A DNA stretch of 64,000 nt from Fusibacter paucivorans (lineage in GTDB: Bacteria; Bacillota; Clostridia; Peptostreptococcales; Acidaminobacteraceae), in contig NZ_JAHBCL010000010.1 of the NCBI RefSeq assembly GCF_018390735.1, forward strand, positions 62,001-126,000. The letters are read 5' to 3'. Within the stretch, counting starts at the first letter, position 1; each line of letters begins with the position of its first letter. Below the pieces are notes generated by a model. That model did no database searches, was not told where the DNA came from, and was given only the letters and a program-made list of their open reading frames with translations. The position numbers and the translations under genes are program-made. Shown here piece after piece: positions 35,757 through 44,946 of this stretch.

Positions 35757-35774
35757 GTATAAAATTCTTTATAC
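35757..35774. promoter_or_regulatory. Candidate operator of the peptide transporter operon
   Basis: GTATAAA (35757-35763) and TTTATAC (35768-35774) form a perfect 7-base inverted repeat with a 4-base spacer, 42 bases upstream of the first ATG. A TATAAA -10-like element lies inside it, so a bound repressor would block transcription. The regulator is not identified. Confidence 0.45.
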
Positions 35775-35918
35775 AGCTTATTTTACGGTTTTTTAATAGA
35801 AAAATCTAGTAATTATAAAGTTTTTATAGCATTTTACAATGAAACTTGCTTTTCCGCTATACATTCCATTAAGATAGAAGATGATAGTTTGACAATCAAA
35901 GTAAATTGAGGAGGCTCA

Positions 35919-36989
35919 ATGAAACTTCCATCTTTAAAAATCGGTGATCTCACCGTTAAATACCCCATCGTCCTCGGTGCCATGGGCGTTGGCGTCACAA
36001 GATCGTCACTTGCTTCCGCAGTGACAAACGCCGGAGGACTCGGCGTCATTTCAGGTGTTAATCTTGGCTTTTCAGAACCTGATTTTCTTGAAAATATGCT
36101 TGAAGCTAATCTGCGCGCTCTAAGGCGTGAAATTAGACGCGCAAAAGAACTGACAAAGGACGGCATTGTCGGTATCAATTTTATGGTCGCTATGAACACT
36201 TATGCAGAACACGTCGTCGAAGCCGTCAAAGAAGGCATTGATTTTATCGCCTCGGGCGCCGGACTGCCAACAGAACTTCCAGCACTGGTAAAGGGGACAA
36301 AGACAAAAATAGCACCAATCATTTCTTCTTCAAAAGCAGCAGGACTCATTACAAAACTTTGGGATCGCAATTACAATGTCATTCCCGATGCCATTATTTT
36401 AGAGGGCATTAAGGCCGGCGGTCATTTGGGCTTTAAACCCAAAGAGCTGTTAGAACCTCAGTATGACATGGTTCAAACACTCCATGATATCAAAGAGGTT
36501 TTAAAACCTTTTGAAGCGAAATACAACCGTAAAATACCGATTATCGTCGCAGGCGGCATCTTTGACAGCAATGATATGAAAGCTGTTTTTCAAGCCGGCG
36601 GCGATGGCGTTCAAATGGCAACGCGTTTTGTCGCAACAGATGAATGCGATGCACACCAGCACTTTAAAGATGCCTATATTCAAGCGCAGAAAGAAGATGT
36701 CCAAATCATTATCAGTCCTGTCGGCCTTCCCGGAAGGGCCATTGGCAATCCCTTTATAGATGCCGTTGCTTCAGGCAGCAGACCACCGATTAAACGGTGC
36801 ATCAATTGCTTGAAAACCTGTGATATCAAAACAACACCTTATTGTATTTCGCAAGCTTTAGTCAATGCCGTCAACGGCAATGTTGATGAAGGGCTTATCT
36901 TCTCCGGAGAAAACGTCTACAAAGTAGATCGCATGTCTACAGTGCCGGAGATTTTCGAAGAACTCGTTTCTGCATTCGAACGTCCTTAA
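35919..36989 (+). CDS. Nitronate monooxygenase / 2-nitropropane dioxygenase-like flavoprotein
   Basis: A 356-residue FMN-dependent TIM barrel. Signs are the start KYPIVLGAMGVGVTRSSLAS, the GVNF-like phrase GINFMVAMN, the GLPTELP loop, IILEGIKAGGHLGF and the flavin-phosphate motif IIVAGGIFDSNDMKAVFQAG. The C-terminus has a Cys-rich segment (KRCINCLKTC) common in anaerobe members. Nitronate oxidation is the named reaction, but many relatives are NAD(P)H:quinone reductases or FabK-like enoyl reductases. ATG 35919 follows GAGGAGG. It is divergent from the transporter operon and ends at a bidirectional-looking terminator. Confidence 0.85.
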   Translation: MKLPSLKIGDLTVKYPIVLGAMGVGVTRSSLASAVTNAGGLGVISGVNLGFSEPDFLENMLEANLRALRREIRRAKELTKDGIVGINFMVAMNTYAEHVVEAVKEGIDFIASGAGLPTELPALVKGTKTKIAPIISSSKAAGLITKLWDRNYNVIPDAIILEGIKAGGHLGFKPKELLEPQYDMVQTLHDIKEVLKPFEAKYNRKIPIIVAGGIFDSNDMKAVFQAGGDGVQMATRFVATDECDAHQHFKDAYIQAQKEDVQIIISPVGLPGRAIGNPFIDAVASGSRPPIKRCINCLKTCDIKTTPYCISQALVNAVNGNVDEGLIFSGENVYKVDRMSTVPEIFEELVSAFERP

Positions 36990-37015
36990 TGCAATCGTCA
37001 AAAAACAAAAAACAA

Positions 37016-37060
37016 AAAGGCTATCCCAATGCTCATTATGCACATTGTGATAGCTTTTTT
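37016..37060 (+). terminator. Terminator between convergent oxidoreductase and LacI genes
   Basis: GCTATC-C-CAATG (37020-37031) pairs with CATTG-T-GATAGC (37043-37054), followed by TTTTTT. The left arm is preceded by an A-rich tract, so the same hairpin can end minus-strand transcription from the LacI gene. Confidence 0.85.
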
Positions 37061-37171
37061 ATTGGGACATACATGTGCATCTCCATATGCATCGCCCTGT
37101 GACGTTTCGTAATAAGAAAACTTTGCAAGGAGAAACTTCTAAGCAAAAGACTGTGGTGATTCAATCTGAGA

Positions 37172-38185
<1,014 letters not shown>

Positions 38186-38209
38186 TTAAAACTCCTTTCA
38201 TCTATCGAA

Positions 38210-38266
38210 ATTTTAGTAAATATTTTTACATTTCATATTTCTATTGTAATGTTTTTTTACTAAAAT
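38210..38266. promoter_or_regulatory. Inverted repeats upstream of the LacI gene
   Basis: ATTTTAGTAAA (38210-38220) is the exact inverse of TTTACTAAAAT (38256-38266). A compact palindrome GTAAA-TATT-TTTAC lies at 38216-38229. These could be operators for the adjacent LacI repressor, although they lack the usual central CG. Confidence 0.4.
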
Positions 38267-38631
38267 GTCTCATAAATCTCTAAATTTCAATGTCTTCGAA
38301 ATGAAAATATTGCAGCGGCATTCGCCATTTCATAAAATCCTCATTACACGCCAACAAAGTTTTACCCAGTTTTACGGTGAAGTTCCTTCAATTATTTAAT
38401 CAATTGCGCCATGTAAATGTCTATTGCCTATGTTTTTATGTATACAAATAAAAACAAGGACAAATTTAAGCTTAAATTTATCCTTGTATATTCTCTTTTC
38501 GGCAAACACCTTCACGTGTATGAAAAACATTTTAAATAACGACATCGTTCATGTTCGCCTTGTCAACAACATCCGATTTCATTTTCGAATACGTTATCAA
38601 ACGAGAGGGCATTTTTTAAACTTAGGATTAA
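38267..38631. other. Intergenic region with a 32-base palindrome
   Basis: This AT-rich region of about 365 bases holds no convincing gene. Its main feature is the near-perfect palindrome 38455-38486 (CAAGGACAAATTTAAG against CTTAAATTTATCCTTG, one mismatch). On the minus strand it is followed by TTTTTATTT and could be an intrinsic terminator, but no minus-strand gene ends here. Confidence 0.5.
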
Positions 38632-38660
38632 TTTACAAATCCAGACAATTTCATTATAAT
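38632..38660 (+). promoter_or_regulatory. Sigma-A type promoter of the sirtuin gene
   Basis: TTTACA (38632-38637) and a perfect TATAAT (38655-38660) are separated by 17 bases. The transcript would start near 38667. A GCAGCG/CGCTGC stem (38712-38734) lies directly before the GGAGG ribosome site and may limit translation. Confidence 0.75.
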
Positions 38661-38746
38661 AGAGTCAATCAATGAATACAAATACGATATTATACTTCGT
38701 TTTAATTGCATGCAGCGGCACGCCGATTCGCTGCTGGAGGTGAACT

Positions 38747-39484
38747 ATGGACAAAATCAAACAACTCGCCGCATGGATTGAAGAATCACACTCAACCGTT
38801 TTTTTCGGAGGTGCCGGCACATCAACCGAAAGTAATGTCCCTGATTTCCGGTCGGAAGACGGTCTCTACAAAATCGATTTTCAAGGCATTCGACCAGAAG
38901 AGGTCTTAAGTCGCGACTTTTACTTCGATCATACGGATCTCTTTTACAAATTTCTCAAAACCTATCTCCTCAAATCGGATATTCAGCCTCACAAAGGACA
39001 TCATGCGCTGGTATCTTTAGAACGCGAAGGGATGCTTGATGCTATTATTACCCAAAATATCGACGGTCTCCACCAAATGGCCGGATCTAAAAATGTTTTC
39101 GAATTACATGGCACACTTGCTAAATACCATTGCATTAATTGCCGCACGCCCTATACTGCCACTATTTTATCCGAACAGTCATCATTAGTGCCAACATGCC
39201 CCAAATGCGGTGGAAACTTAAAACCAGACGTTGTCCTCTATCAGGAAGGTCTTGATGATCATGTCGTCAGTGGTGCCATCAAGGCCATTGCCGGTGCCGA
39301 TTTGCTCATCGTCTGCGGCACATCTCTGGTCGTCTATCCTGCCGCTGGATTTTTGCAGTACTACAGAGGCAAACGCCTTGTGCTGATCAATCGTGATGAA
39401 ACACCTTATGATGGCAGAGCCGACCTCGTTATTCGTGCACCCTTTGGCGAGGTTTTTGGTAGTCTCGTACGCCGTACCACGTGA
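38747..39484 (+). CDS. cobB: Sir2-family NAD-dependent protein deacylase
   Basis: A 245-residue sirtuin that removes acyl groups from lysine using NAD. The NAD site reads GGAGTSTESNVPDFRS (Asn replaces the usual Gly before the PDFRS), followed by ITQNIDGLHQMAG, the catalytic His in ELHGTL, a zinc site (CINC and CPKC) and VCGTSLVVYPAAG. Length and motifs fit the bacterial class that deacetylates metabolic enzymes such as acetyl-CoA synthetase. ATG 38747 has GGAGG six bases upstream. It is a single gene converging on the response regulator. Confidence 0.93.
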   Translation: MDKIKQLAAWIEESHSTVFFGGAGTSTESNVPDFRSEDGLYKIDFQGIRPEEVLSRDFYFDHTDLFYKFLKTYLLKSDIQPHKGHHALVSLEREGMLDAIITQNIDGLHQMAGSKNVFELHGTLAKYHCINCRTPYTATILSEQSSLVPTCPKCGGNLKPDVVLYQEGLDDHVVSGAIKAIAGADLLIVCGTSLVVYPAAGFLQYYRGKRLVLINRDETPYDGRADLVIRAPFGEVFGSLVRRTT

Positions 39485-39507
39485 TCATCAATGCTTCACA
39501 CGATCAA

Positions 39508-40323
39508 TTATTGTTTCAGCAATCGTCCCATTTTATCAAGAATGCTCTGCTGGTCAATACCGTCTTTAGGATAGGTAACAAATGTATTCATCAATGCAAA
39601 CCCCTTTAAGTTTGCATTGTTTTCCTGCATGGTCGCAAAGAGCATCTTTAATTTACCGTCGACAATTTCAGTCTCATTAATACCGCAAAAAGGAAAAAAA
39701 CTGACGAAACCACGCGGTCCATACTGGATCAGCAGATCGGTATCCCAATAATGCTGGCGAATGCGATTGATAATCCGTGAGCCTTCTTCATAATTGAGAT
39801 CCTTATCAGTGATGTTTTCACCAATGGGCTGAATTACGCTGAGACCAATACTCAGCTCGTATCTACCCTTTTGCGCCTTTCTGAGCTCTCCCGACAAGTA
39901 AGTGTTTAAGTCAAAGACGATCTGGTTCAGATAGACTTCTTCCGTCTTAGCACTTTCGCCAGCCTGCAAATTTTTCATAACCCTTTCAACAAAGACATCA
40001 TCATCACTGGACTTCAGAATATAATCCTTAGCGCCCAGTTTTAAGCCGCTCACCAGTGTCGCGCGCGTTACAGATGAAGTATAGATTATGAGTGGTGTAA
40101 ACGGATGGTTTGCCATATAATTTTCAAGCCACTTGGAAACGCCGTCAGAATCAAAATTGACATCTGCTAAAATCAGATCAAACCGCGAACCGTTTTCGTT
40201 TGACAAATAATTCAGTTGTGCCTGTGAGCCAGCTTCAATCACATCAATCTTAAAGGTTTTTAAGATTCGAATCACTTTTGACCTAATATATTGCGCCTCA
40301 TCATATACCAACACCCTAAACAC
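39508..40323 (-). CDS. Response regulator with a degenerate GGDEF-like output domain
   Basis: A 271-residue protein. The N-terminal receiver (1-125) keeps the acidic pair Asp8-Glu9, the phospho-acceptor Asp54 (LADVNF) and the Lys near residue 105. The C-terminal part (about 145-270) has the layout of a diguanylate cyclase fold (SIGLSVIQ, INRIRQHYWDTDLLIQYG, PKDG), but the GGDEF loop reads YGPRGFVSFFP, so synthesis of cyclic-di-GMP is not expected. It probably acts by protein contact or ligand binding. No histidine kinase is adjacent. It converges on the sirtuin gene. Confidence 0.7.
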   Translation of the reverse strand: MFRVLVYDEAQYIRSKVIRILKTFKIDVIEAGSQAQLNYLSNENGSRFDLILADVNFDSDGVSKWLENYMANHPFTPLIIYTSSVTRATLVSGLKLGAKDYILKSSDDDVFVERVMKNLQAGESAKTEEVYLNQIVFDLNTYLSGELRKAQKGRYELSIGLSVIQPIGENITDKDLNYEEGSRIINRIRQHYWDTDLLIQYGPRGFVSFFPFCGINETEIVDGKLKMLFATMQENNANLKGFALMNTFVTYPKDGIDQQSILDKMGRLLKQ

Positions 40324-40433
40324 GTACAGCCCCCTAAAAATCCCATTTGACGTCGTAAAGCCACATCAGTCACTGTCATTCACACCGCTAGGCGCTCTAT
40401 TGACACCTTAATTCTTAATGAGCGGTTTCTCAT

Positions 40434-41348
40434 TTATATACCCATTTTAAGCGGCCAGCCATACATAAAATTTAACGTTTGGATCGCTGCACCACTGGCG
40501 CCTTTTCCCAAGTTATCGAGTTTAATAGTAAAGAGGAACTGCGTTTCATTGCCGTGAACATCTATTTCGAATCGATTGCCAAAGTCAATTGTCTCAGCAT
40601 TTAAAACGCCGGTATCGTTTAAACCAATTTTTGCAAACTCGCAGTTTTTATAATACGCTTGGTAAATTGCCAGCAGCGCCTCGCGATCTGCCTTTTTTTT
40701 CAGCTCTTCACCCTCTAATGGCATACTTAAGACAATACCACGCTTATAGGCACCCACAACAGGCATAAACATTGGTTTGCGTTTTAGCCCCAAGTGCTTC
40801 ATCATCTCTGGGATATGCTTATGATTCAGTGTCATTGCATAATGCCTTGGCGGCAGCGTATTGCCGGATTCAAATTCATTAATCATTGATTTCCCGCCGC
40901 CGGAATACCCTGTAATCGAATAGAGTTTCAGCACACTTTCCGAATCGAGAACCCCCGCTTCAATCAAGGGTTTAATCAGTAAAATTGCAGCCGTTGCATG
41001 ACATCCCGGATTGGCAATGCGCTTTGATGTTTTCAACACTTCAGCCTGCACCGCTGATAATTCTTGTAAGCCGTAGCACCACGCATCATCCGTTCGATAA
41101 GCAGTACTGGTATCAATGACGACCACTTGATTGTTTTCAATCATCGACACCGCTTCCCGGCTCCCCACATCCGGAAGACACAAAATAGCAATGTCACAGT
41201 CATTTAGCATCTTTTTTCGCACAGACGGGTCATGTCGCTGTTCATACGGCATTTCAACAAGTGTTAAATGCGGATGTCTTTCAATATACTTTTGAATTTC
41301 TAGTCCTGTTGTACCATGTTGACCATCAACATAAACGCGTTTTATCAT
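40434..41348 (-). CDS. argC: N-acetyl-gamma-glutamyl-phosphate reductase, short type
   Basis: A 304-residue ArgC of the shorter (type 2) class, which reduces N-acetylglutamyl phosphate with NADPH in arginine synthesis. It starts with the nucleotide motif VYVDGQHGTTGLEI, has LCLPDVGSREAV and the catalytic Cys in NPGCHATAAI, and the YSITGYSGGGKSMI segment. ATG 41346-41348 is preferred over the GTG at 41357, which overlaps the ribosome site. No other arginine gene is next to it; carAB, which shares the pathway, is 30 kb away. It has its own promoter within the preceding terminator region. Confidence 0.95.
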   Translation of the reverse strand: MIKRVYVDGQHGTTGLEIQKYIERHPHLTLVEMPYEQRHDPSVRKKMLNDCDIAILCLPDVGSREAVSMIENNQVVVIDTSTAYRTDDAWCYGLQELSAVQAEVLKTSKRIANPGCHATAAILLIKPLIEAGVLDSESVLKLYSITGYSGGGKSMINEFESGNTLPPRHYAMTLNHKHIPEMMKHLGLKRKPMFMPVVGAYKRGIVLSMPLEGEELKKKADREALLAIYQAYYKNCEFAKIGLNDTGVLNAETIDFGNRFEIDVHGNETQFLFTIKLDNLGKGASGAAIQTLNFMYGWPLKMGI

Positions 41349-41389
41349 ATTGTTCACCTCGAATGCATTTTTATTCGTTATTATGTAAT

Positions 41390-41418
41390 ATTATACTAAA
41401 AATGACGTTGGGTTTCAA
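41390..41418 (-). promoter_or_regulatory. argC promoter overlapping a terminator hairpin
   Basis: TTGAAA (41413-41418) and a perfect TATAAT (41390-41395) are 17 bases apart on the minus strand. The -35 hexamer overlaps the loop and one arm of the Nudix-operon terminator at 41398-41427. Confidence 0.75.
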
Positions 41419-41427
41419 CGTCATTTT
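41398..41427 (-). terminator. Intrinsic terminator of the Nudix operon
   Basis: AATGACGTTG (41401-41410) and CAACGTCATT (41416-41425) form a perfect 10-base stem with a 5-base loop, followed by TTTTTAG on the minus strand. It lies about 20 bases after the Nudix gene. Confidence 0.85.
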
Positions 41428-41448
41428 CGCAGGCGGCATCAATTGCCG

Positions 41449-42093
41449 TTATTTGTTCTTAAGAAATCCCGGTGTTTTTTGAACCATTCTCAGAACACTC
41501 CATTCACGGGTATATATTGCCACTTGATCAATCGGTATCCACTTGAGCTGTTTAGATTCACGATTGACTGTCGTTTTGGCCTTTGAATCTGCCATAAACA
41601 TAAAGCGGATATCATAATGGATATGTGACGGCGTCATACGATAAGTCGGAATTTCATGAACGTCAAGATCAAAAATCGCATCGCTCACCAATTGGATATC
41701 AGTCAGCCCTGATTCTTCTAATGCCTCACGACGGGCGGCCTCAATAATCGTCTCACCGATTTCCGTATGCCCACCAAGCTGCAACCAACGATTGAGCTTA
41801 TAATGATGGGTCAGCAGTACCTCGGTGCCCGCCGAATTAATCAGCCACGCAGAAGCAGTGATATGTCCCGCCAAATTCGTTTTGCCAAACGGCTGTTGTG
41901 TTTCTTTTAAAAATGTTATGATACGTTTTTTAGCAACTGCCTCATCATCATACGCCGGCAGATGGTTTTCAAGCATATTTATAAGCTCAACCCTATATGG
42001 TTCAGACGGTTGCATTCCTTCTGCACGATTGGTCTCTGCTGCTTTCAATAACGCGTTTGCGTCAGTTTCATACTTTTGCATCAATAGCCGCAT
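41449..42093 (-). CDS. NUDIX hydrolase
   Basis: A 214-residue protein with a complete Nudix box (GGHTEIGETIIEAARREALEESG; G-x5-E-x7-RE-x2-EE-x-G), which binds magnesium and cleaves a nucleoside diphosphate linked to another group. About 65 extra N-terminal residues form a helical region. The substrate is not readable. Starts at 42093 or 42081 are both possible, since an AAAGGG element precedes them. It is the last gene of the operon that includes the 43468 membrane protein, ndk and a nitroreductase, and ends at a strong terminator. Confidence 0.88.
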   Translation of the reverse strand: MRLLMQKYETDANALLKAAETNRAEGMQPSEPYRVELINMLENHLPAYDDEAVAKKRIITFLKETQQPFGKTNLAGHITASAWLINSAGTEVLLTHHYKLNRWLQLGGHTEIGETIIEAARREALEESGLTDIQLVSDAIFDLDVHEIPTYRMTPSHIHYDIRFMFMADSKAKTTVNRESKQLKWIPIDQVAIYTREWSVLRMVQKTPGFLKNK

Positions 42094-42154
42094 TCCCTTT
42101 CAAATGGTTTTGTCATGATTGACTATCCTTTAACGCGCTTCTCATACAGCAGCA

Positions 42155-43021
42155 TTAATAAGATGACAGACATGCTGTTGCAACAAATTCACAATGCTCA
42201 TCCGGCACTTTGATGGGCGGCATTTCAGTTGTCACCCATTTGAGATCATGGCCCATTTCCGTTACGGAAGCTTCAAAATGATACATGGCAATGCCAATAT
42301 CCAAATACTGCATATCAAAATTGAGTTTATTGCCGTAATTAGGTGTATGTGCCAAGAAAAAATGAACACAGTTCTTTTCGCGATCATAAACGAGGCGCCA
42401 AGGCTGCTTATTTGAAGCCGACGGCCCTCTTCGCACCATTTCAAAGACCATATCGTAAACACCGGCCGCTTCGTGACTGAGCGGCAAACTGAAATCATTT
42501 TGAAAAAAAAGCATTTCCCATGGTAATCGCGTATCAGACTGCGCCATCTTTCGCATTGTCGTTTCAATAAGGCGCTGACCGGGCTTTGCATAGCCAATTG
42601 GCGAAATCGCCGGGATCAGTTTGCTCGTGTGAATATCAAACTTCTCATAAAATAAGTTGCGCTTGAAAGTTCCGCCAAGCCAACAGCTTCCGATGTTTAA
42701 ATGCTGCATAAAGATAATGAGTTTTTCAAACAGATAACCCAGATCAATCAGATGTTCACGGGTGTCTTTACATGCTGAAATAATATAGGCAGATGCATTC
42801 TTAACAACGCCGTAAGTCCCTATTTTTTCTCCTTTTGAGGTAATGTTGTTGCTAACTCTGGAATAATAAAATTCTGCTCTATTACCAAACGGCCCCATCT
42901 CGTAGTAAATATGATGCAGATACTGCTTGATTTCAGCGACGTGTTCCTGAGACAGCGCCTCTGCTGTAAAGGTTCTAACAGAGCGTCTGTTCTTAATCGC
43001 TTCGATTTTGGAAAATTGCAT
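42155..43021 (-). CDS. TM1586-like nitroreductase family protein
   Basis: A 288-residue relative of the 11578-12399 protein. It has the flavin-contact motif KNRRSVRTF at the start, NIGSCWLGG in the middle and RRGPSASNKQPWRLVYD near residue 195, followed by LDIGIAMYHFE. It probably binds FMN and transfers electrons from NAD(P)H to an unknown acceptor. It lies 35 bases after ndk and 61 bases before the Nudix gene, so it is part of that operon. The two copies are clearly diverged, which argues for different substrates. Confidence 0.8.
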   Translation of the reverse strand: MQFSKIEAIKNRRSVRTFTAEALSQEHVAEIKQYLHHIYYEMGPFGNRAEFYYSRVSNNITSKGEKIGTYGVVKNASAYIISACKDTREHLIDLGYLFEKLIIFMQHLNIGSCWLGGTFKRNLFYEKFDIHTSKLIPAISPIGYAKPGQRLIETTMRKMAQSDTRLPWEMLFFQNDFSLPLSHEAAGVYDMVFEMVRRGPSASNKQPWRLVYDREKNCVHFFLAHTPNYGNKLNFDMQYLDIGIAMYHFEASVTEMGHDLKWVTTEMPPIKVPDEHCEFVATACLSSY

Positions 43022-43056
43022 CCTGTGCCTCCTAGTTCATCGCCATTGCTAACCCC

Positions 43057-43467
43057 TTAAAGTCCAAACCAAATATCTATCTCTTTCTTTGCGCTGTCAG
43101 TTGAATCGGCCCCATGTACGAGATTCGCCGTAATATCCACGCCATAGTCGCCGCGTATCGTCCCCATTTCAGCGTCTAAAAACTTTGTTGCACCATTGAT
43201 TTTTCGAACCTGCGCAACAGCATTTGGCCCCGTAATCGTCATGACGACGACGTCGCCTGACATCATAAAAGCCAGTAAATTTTCAAAAAAAGATTTGCCT
43301 TCATGCTCGGCATAGTGTTTTACCAGCGTGTCTCGTGAAGGCGTCAGCATCATCATCTTTGTTATTGTCAGCTGTTTTGCCTCATAGCGTTTGATGATTT
43401 CACCGATTAACCCTCGTTTTACAGCATCCGGCTTGATAATGACGAGCGTTTTTTCCAACTGTGCCAT
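43057..43467 (-). CDS. ndk: Nucleoside diphosphate kinase
   Basis: A 136-residue NDK, the normal length. It balances nucleoside triphosphate pools by a phospho-histidine mechanism. The catalytic His is in ANLVHGADS, with TLVIIKPDAVKRGLIGEI at the start and the RKINGATKFLDAEMGTIRGDYG stretch typical of the family. Its ATG directly follows the stop of the membrane-protein gene, and its ribosome site (GAGGAGG) lies inside that gene's end. Confidence 0.97.
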   Translation of the reverse strand: MAQLEKTLVIIKPDAVKRGLIGEIIKRYEAKQLTITKMMMLTPSRDTLVKHYAEHEGKSFFENLLAFMMSGDVVVMTITGPNAVAQVRKINGATKFLDAEMGTIRGDYGVDITANLVHGADSTDSAKKEIDIWFGL

Positions 43468-44160
43468 TTAAACCTCCTCTATCGGATGATATATAAAAGT
43501 TTCTGGTGCTAAATTATTCGCTGATTTCTGATACGTGCGCTGTCTGTTTGGATTATCTGCAAGTGTCGCCATCAGGCTGCTGAGTTCAGCCGTATGCAGA
43601 TTGCTGTTGTCCATCTGACGCAATGATGCGACTGACTCGATGGTTATTGTTTCCGATTTTAATGTCAGCAGTTCAATATTGCGGATCTCTATTGCATCTG
43701 TCGCCTCGGACTTCAGACGCTTTATCTTAGTCTGCATTGTTTCATCCAATATTTCACCTAATGCCAACTTCGCGTGCAATACCATCGCTTCATGCCAGCG
43801 TCGAAGCCTTTTCACATAATATACCTGCTGATCATTCCGAACCATCTCAAACTGTCCACTGTAATAAGCGGTCAATAGTGTCGTCATCGCCGAAACTTCT
43901 TTGGCGATTTGGCGATAGATCATTTGTTTAGATAAATTCTCTGTCAGCTCATCCACTGTATCCAATGAAACACATACAAAAATACGCTGTAAAATTGCAT
44001 CAAAATAGCGCATGCCCTCACGGTATTCAACCCAGTACATCCCTGCAACGGCAAGGGTAATCGTCGCACCGCCCCTGCCAATTTGACCATGTAATGCCAT
44101 ACTGAGACCAACTGCTAAAAATCCAAGGCTTATCAGCCCTTTTGTTATTTTCTTCGTCAA
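43468..44160 (-). CDS. Hypothetical membrane protein upstream of ndk
   Basis: A 230-residue protein that I do not recognise. Two short membrane helices lie near the N-terminus (LISLGFLAVGLSMAL and ATITLAVAGMYWVEY), followed by about 170 mostly helical, charged residues that should be cytoplasmic. A TTG start at 44158-44160, seven bases after GAGGGG, fits best; another TTG at 44175 overlaps that site. It is the first gene of the four-gene operon with ndk. No catalytic motif is visible. Confidence 0.65.
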   Translation of the reverse strand: MTKKITKGLISLGFLAVGLSMALHGQIGRGGATITLAVAGMYWVEYREGMRYFDAILQRIFVCVSLDTVDELTENLSKQMIYRQIAKEVSAMTTLLTAYYSGQFEMVRNDQQVYYVKRLRRWHEAMVLHAKLALGEILDETMQTKIKRLKSEATDAIEIRNIELLTLKSETITIESVASLRQMDNSNLHTAELSSLMATLADNPNRQRTYQKSANNLAPETFIYHPIEEV

Positions 44161-44222
44161 TTCTTCACCCCTCAAATACGTCCCAATTGCTTGCCACGAT
44201 CTTCACTGCGGCACCTCTCTCT

Positions 44223-44253
44223 ATTATAACATTTTGTATACAGCATTTTGCAA
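44223..44253 (-). promoter_or_regulatory. Promoter of the membrane protein-ndk operon
   Basis: The minus strand shows TATAAT (44223-44228) and TTGCAA (44248-44253) with a 19-base spacer. TTGCAA is a palindrome and also serves as -35 of the divergent promoter, so the two promoters may compete. Confidence 0.5.
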
Positions 44254-44276
44254 AAATATGATTTCTGCGATTAGAT
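44248..44276 (+). promoter_or_regulatory. Promoter of the cobalamin adenosyltransferase gene
   Basis: TTGCAA (44248-44253), a 17-base spacer and TTAGAT (44271-44276) precede the ATG at 44331. The -35 hexamer is shared with the divergent operon. Confidence 0.5.
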
Positions 44277-44330
44277 TTCTGAAAAAAGGTTATAAGAGGA
44301 AATATAAAATGTATTGTTGGAGGCTATTTT

Positions 44331-44867
44331 ATGAAAATATACACGAAGACAGGTGATAAGGGACAAACGAGCTTATACGATGGTCACCGCGTCCCGAAAA
44401 ATGACATCCGTGTTGAAAGTTACGGAACAATTGATGAACTCAACGCCTCTATTGGTGTCGCGAGACAATACTGTCGCGATGCTTCTGTCAAAGAAGCGCT
44501 CTTCCGCATTCAGCGCCTTCTTTTTAACGTTGCCGGTATGCTGGCCACAAAGGATTCAAGCCAGTTTCCCGAGCCAATCACGGATGAAGATGTCCGCTGG
44601 CTCGAACAGACTATTGATTATTATCTCGATAAAATGAATCGCGATGAAGTCTTTCAATTCATTATTCCGGGCAGCAATTTCTTTAGCGCTTCCATGCACG
44701 TCTCAAGGACAATCTGCAGAAGAGCCGAGCGCAGAATGCTAACACTTGCGGAACAAGAACCCGTTCCGGAGGCACTCATGAAATTTATCAACAGACTTTC
44801 AGACACGCTTTACACGGTTGCTCGCTATAGTGAAACCGAACTCAACTTGGTAAATTTCAAAAAATAG
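44331..44867 (+). CDS. PduO-type ATP:cob(I)alamin adenosyltransferase
   Basis: A 178-residue helical-bundle enzyme that makes adenosylcobalamin from ATP and cob(I)alamin. The ATP-binding start IYTKTGDKGQTSLYDG, the VESYGTIDELNA motif and the C-terminal SRTICRRAERR are diagnostic. One deviation is PGSNFFSASMH in place of the usual PGG-x2-AA-x-LH. It indicates that the organism uses B12-dependent enzymes, although none is in this window. A good GGAGG precedes the ATG. It may be expressed with the ADP-ribosylglycohydrolase homologue 79 bases downstream. Confidence 0.92.
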   Translation: MKIYTKTGDKGQTSLYDGHRVPKNDIRVESYGTIDELNASIGVARQYCRDASVKEALFRIQRLLFNVAGMLATKDSSQFPEPITDEDVRWLEQTIDYYLDKMNRDEVFQFIIPGSNFFSASMHVSRTICRRAERRMLTLAEQEPVPEALMKFINRLSDTLYTVARYSETELNLVNFKK

Positions 44868-44946
44868 AAAGATGTCAATCGCAATTACAGTAAAATTCAG
44901 CGAAACCTTTTGACACTTATTGACGATACGTCACAAGGAGGACTGT

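Noticed and set aside
38424-38675. 83-residue plus-strand frame in the region before the sirtuin gene
   Set aside because: It includes the 32-base palindrome and the sirtuin promoter and has no ribosome site.
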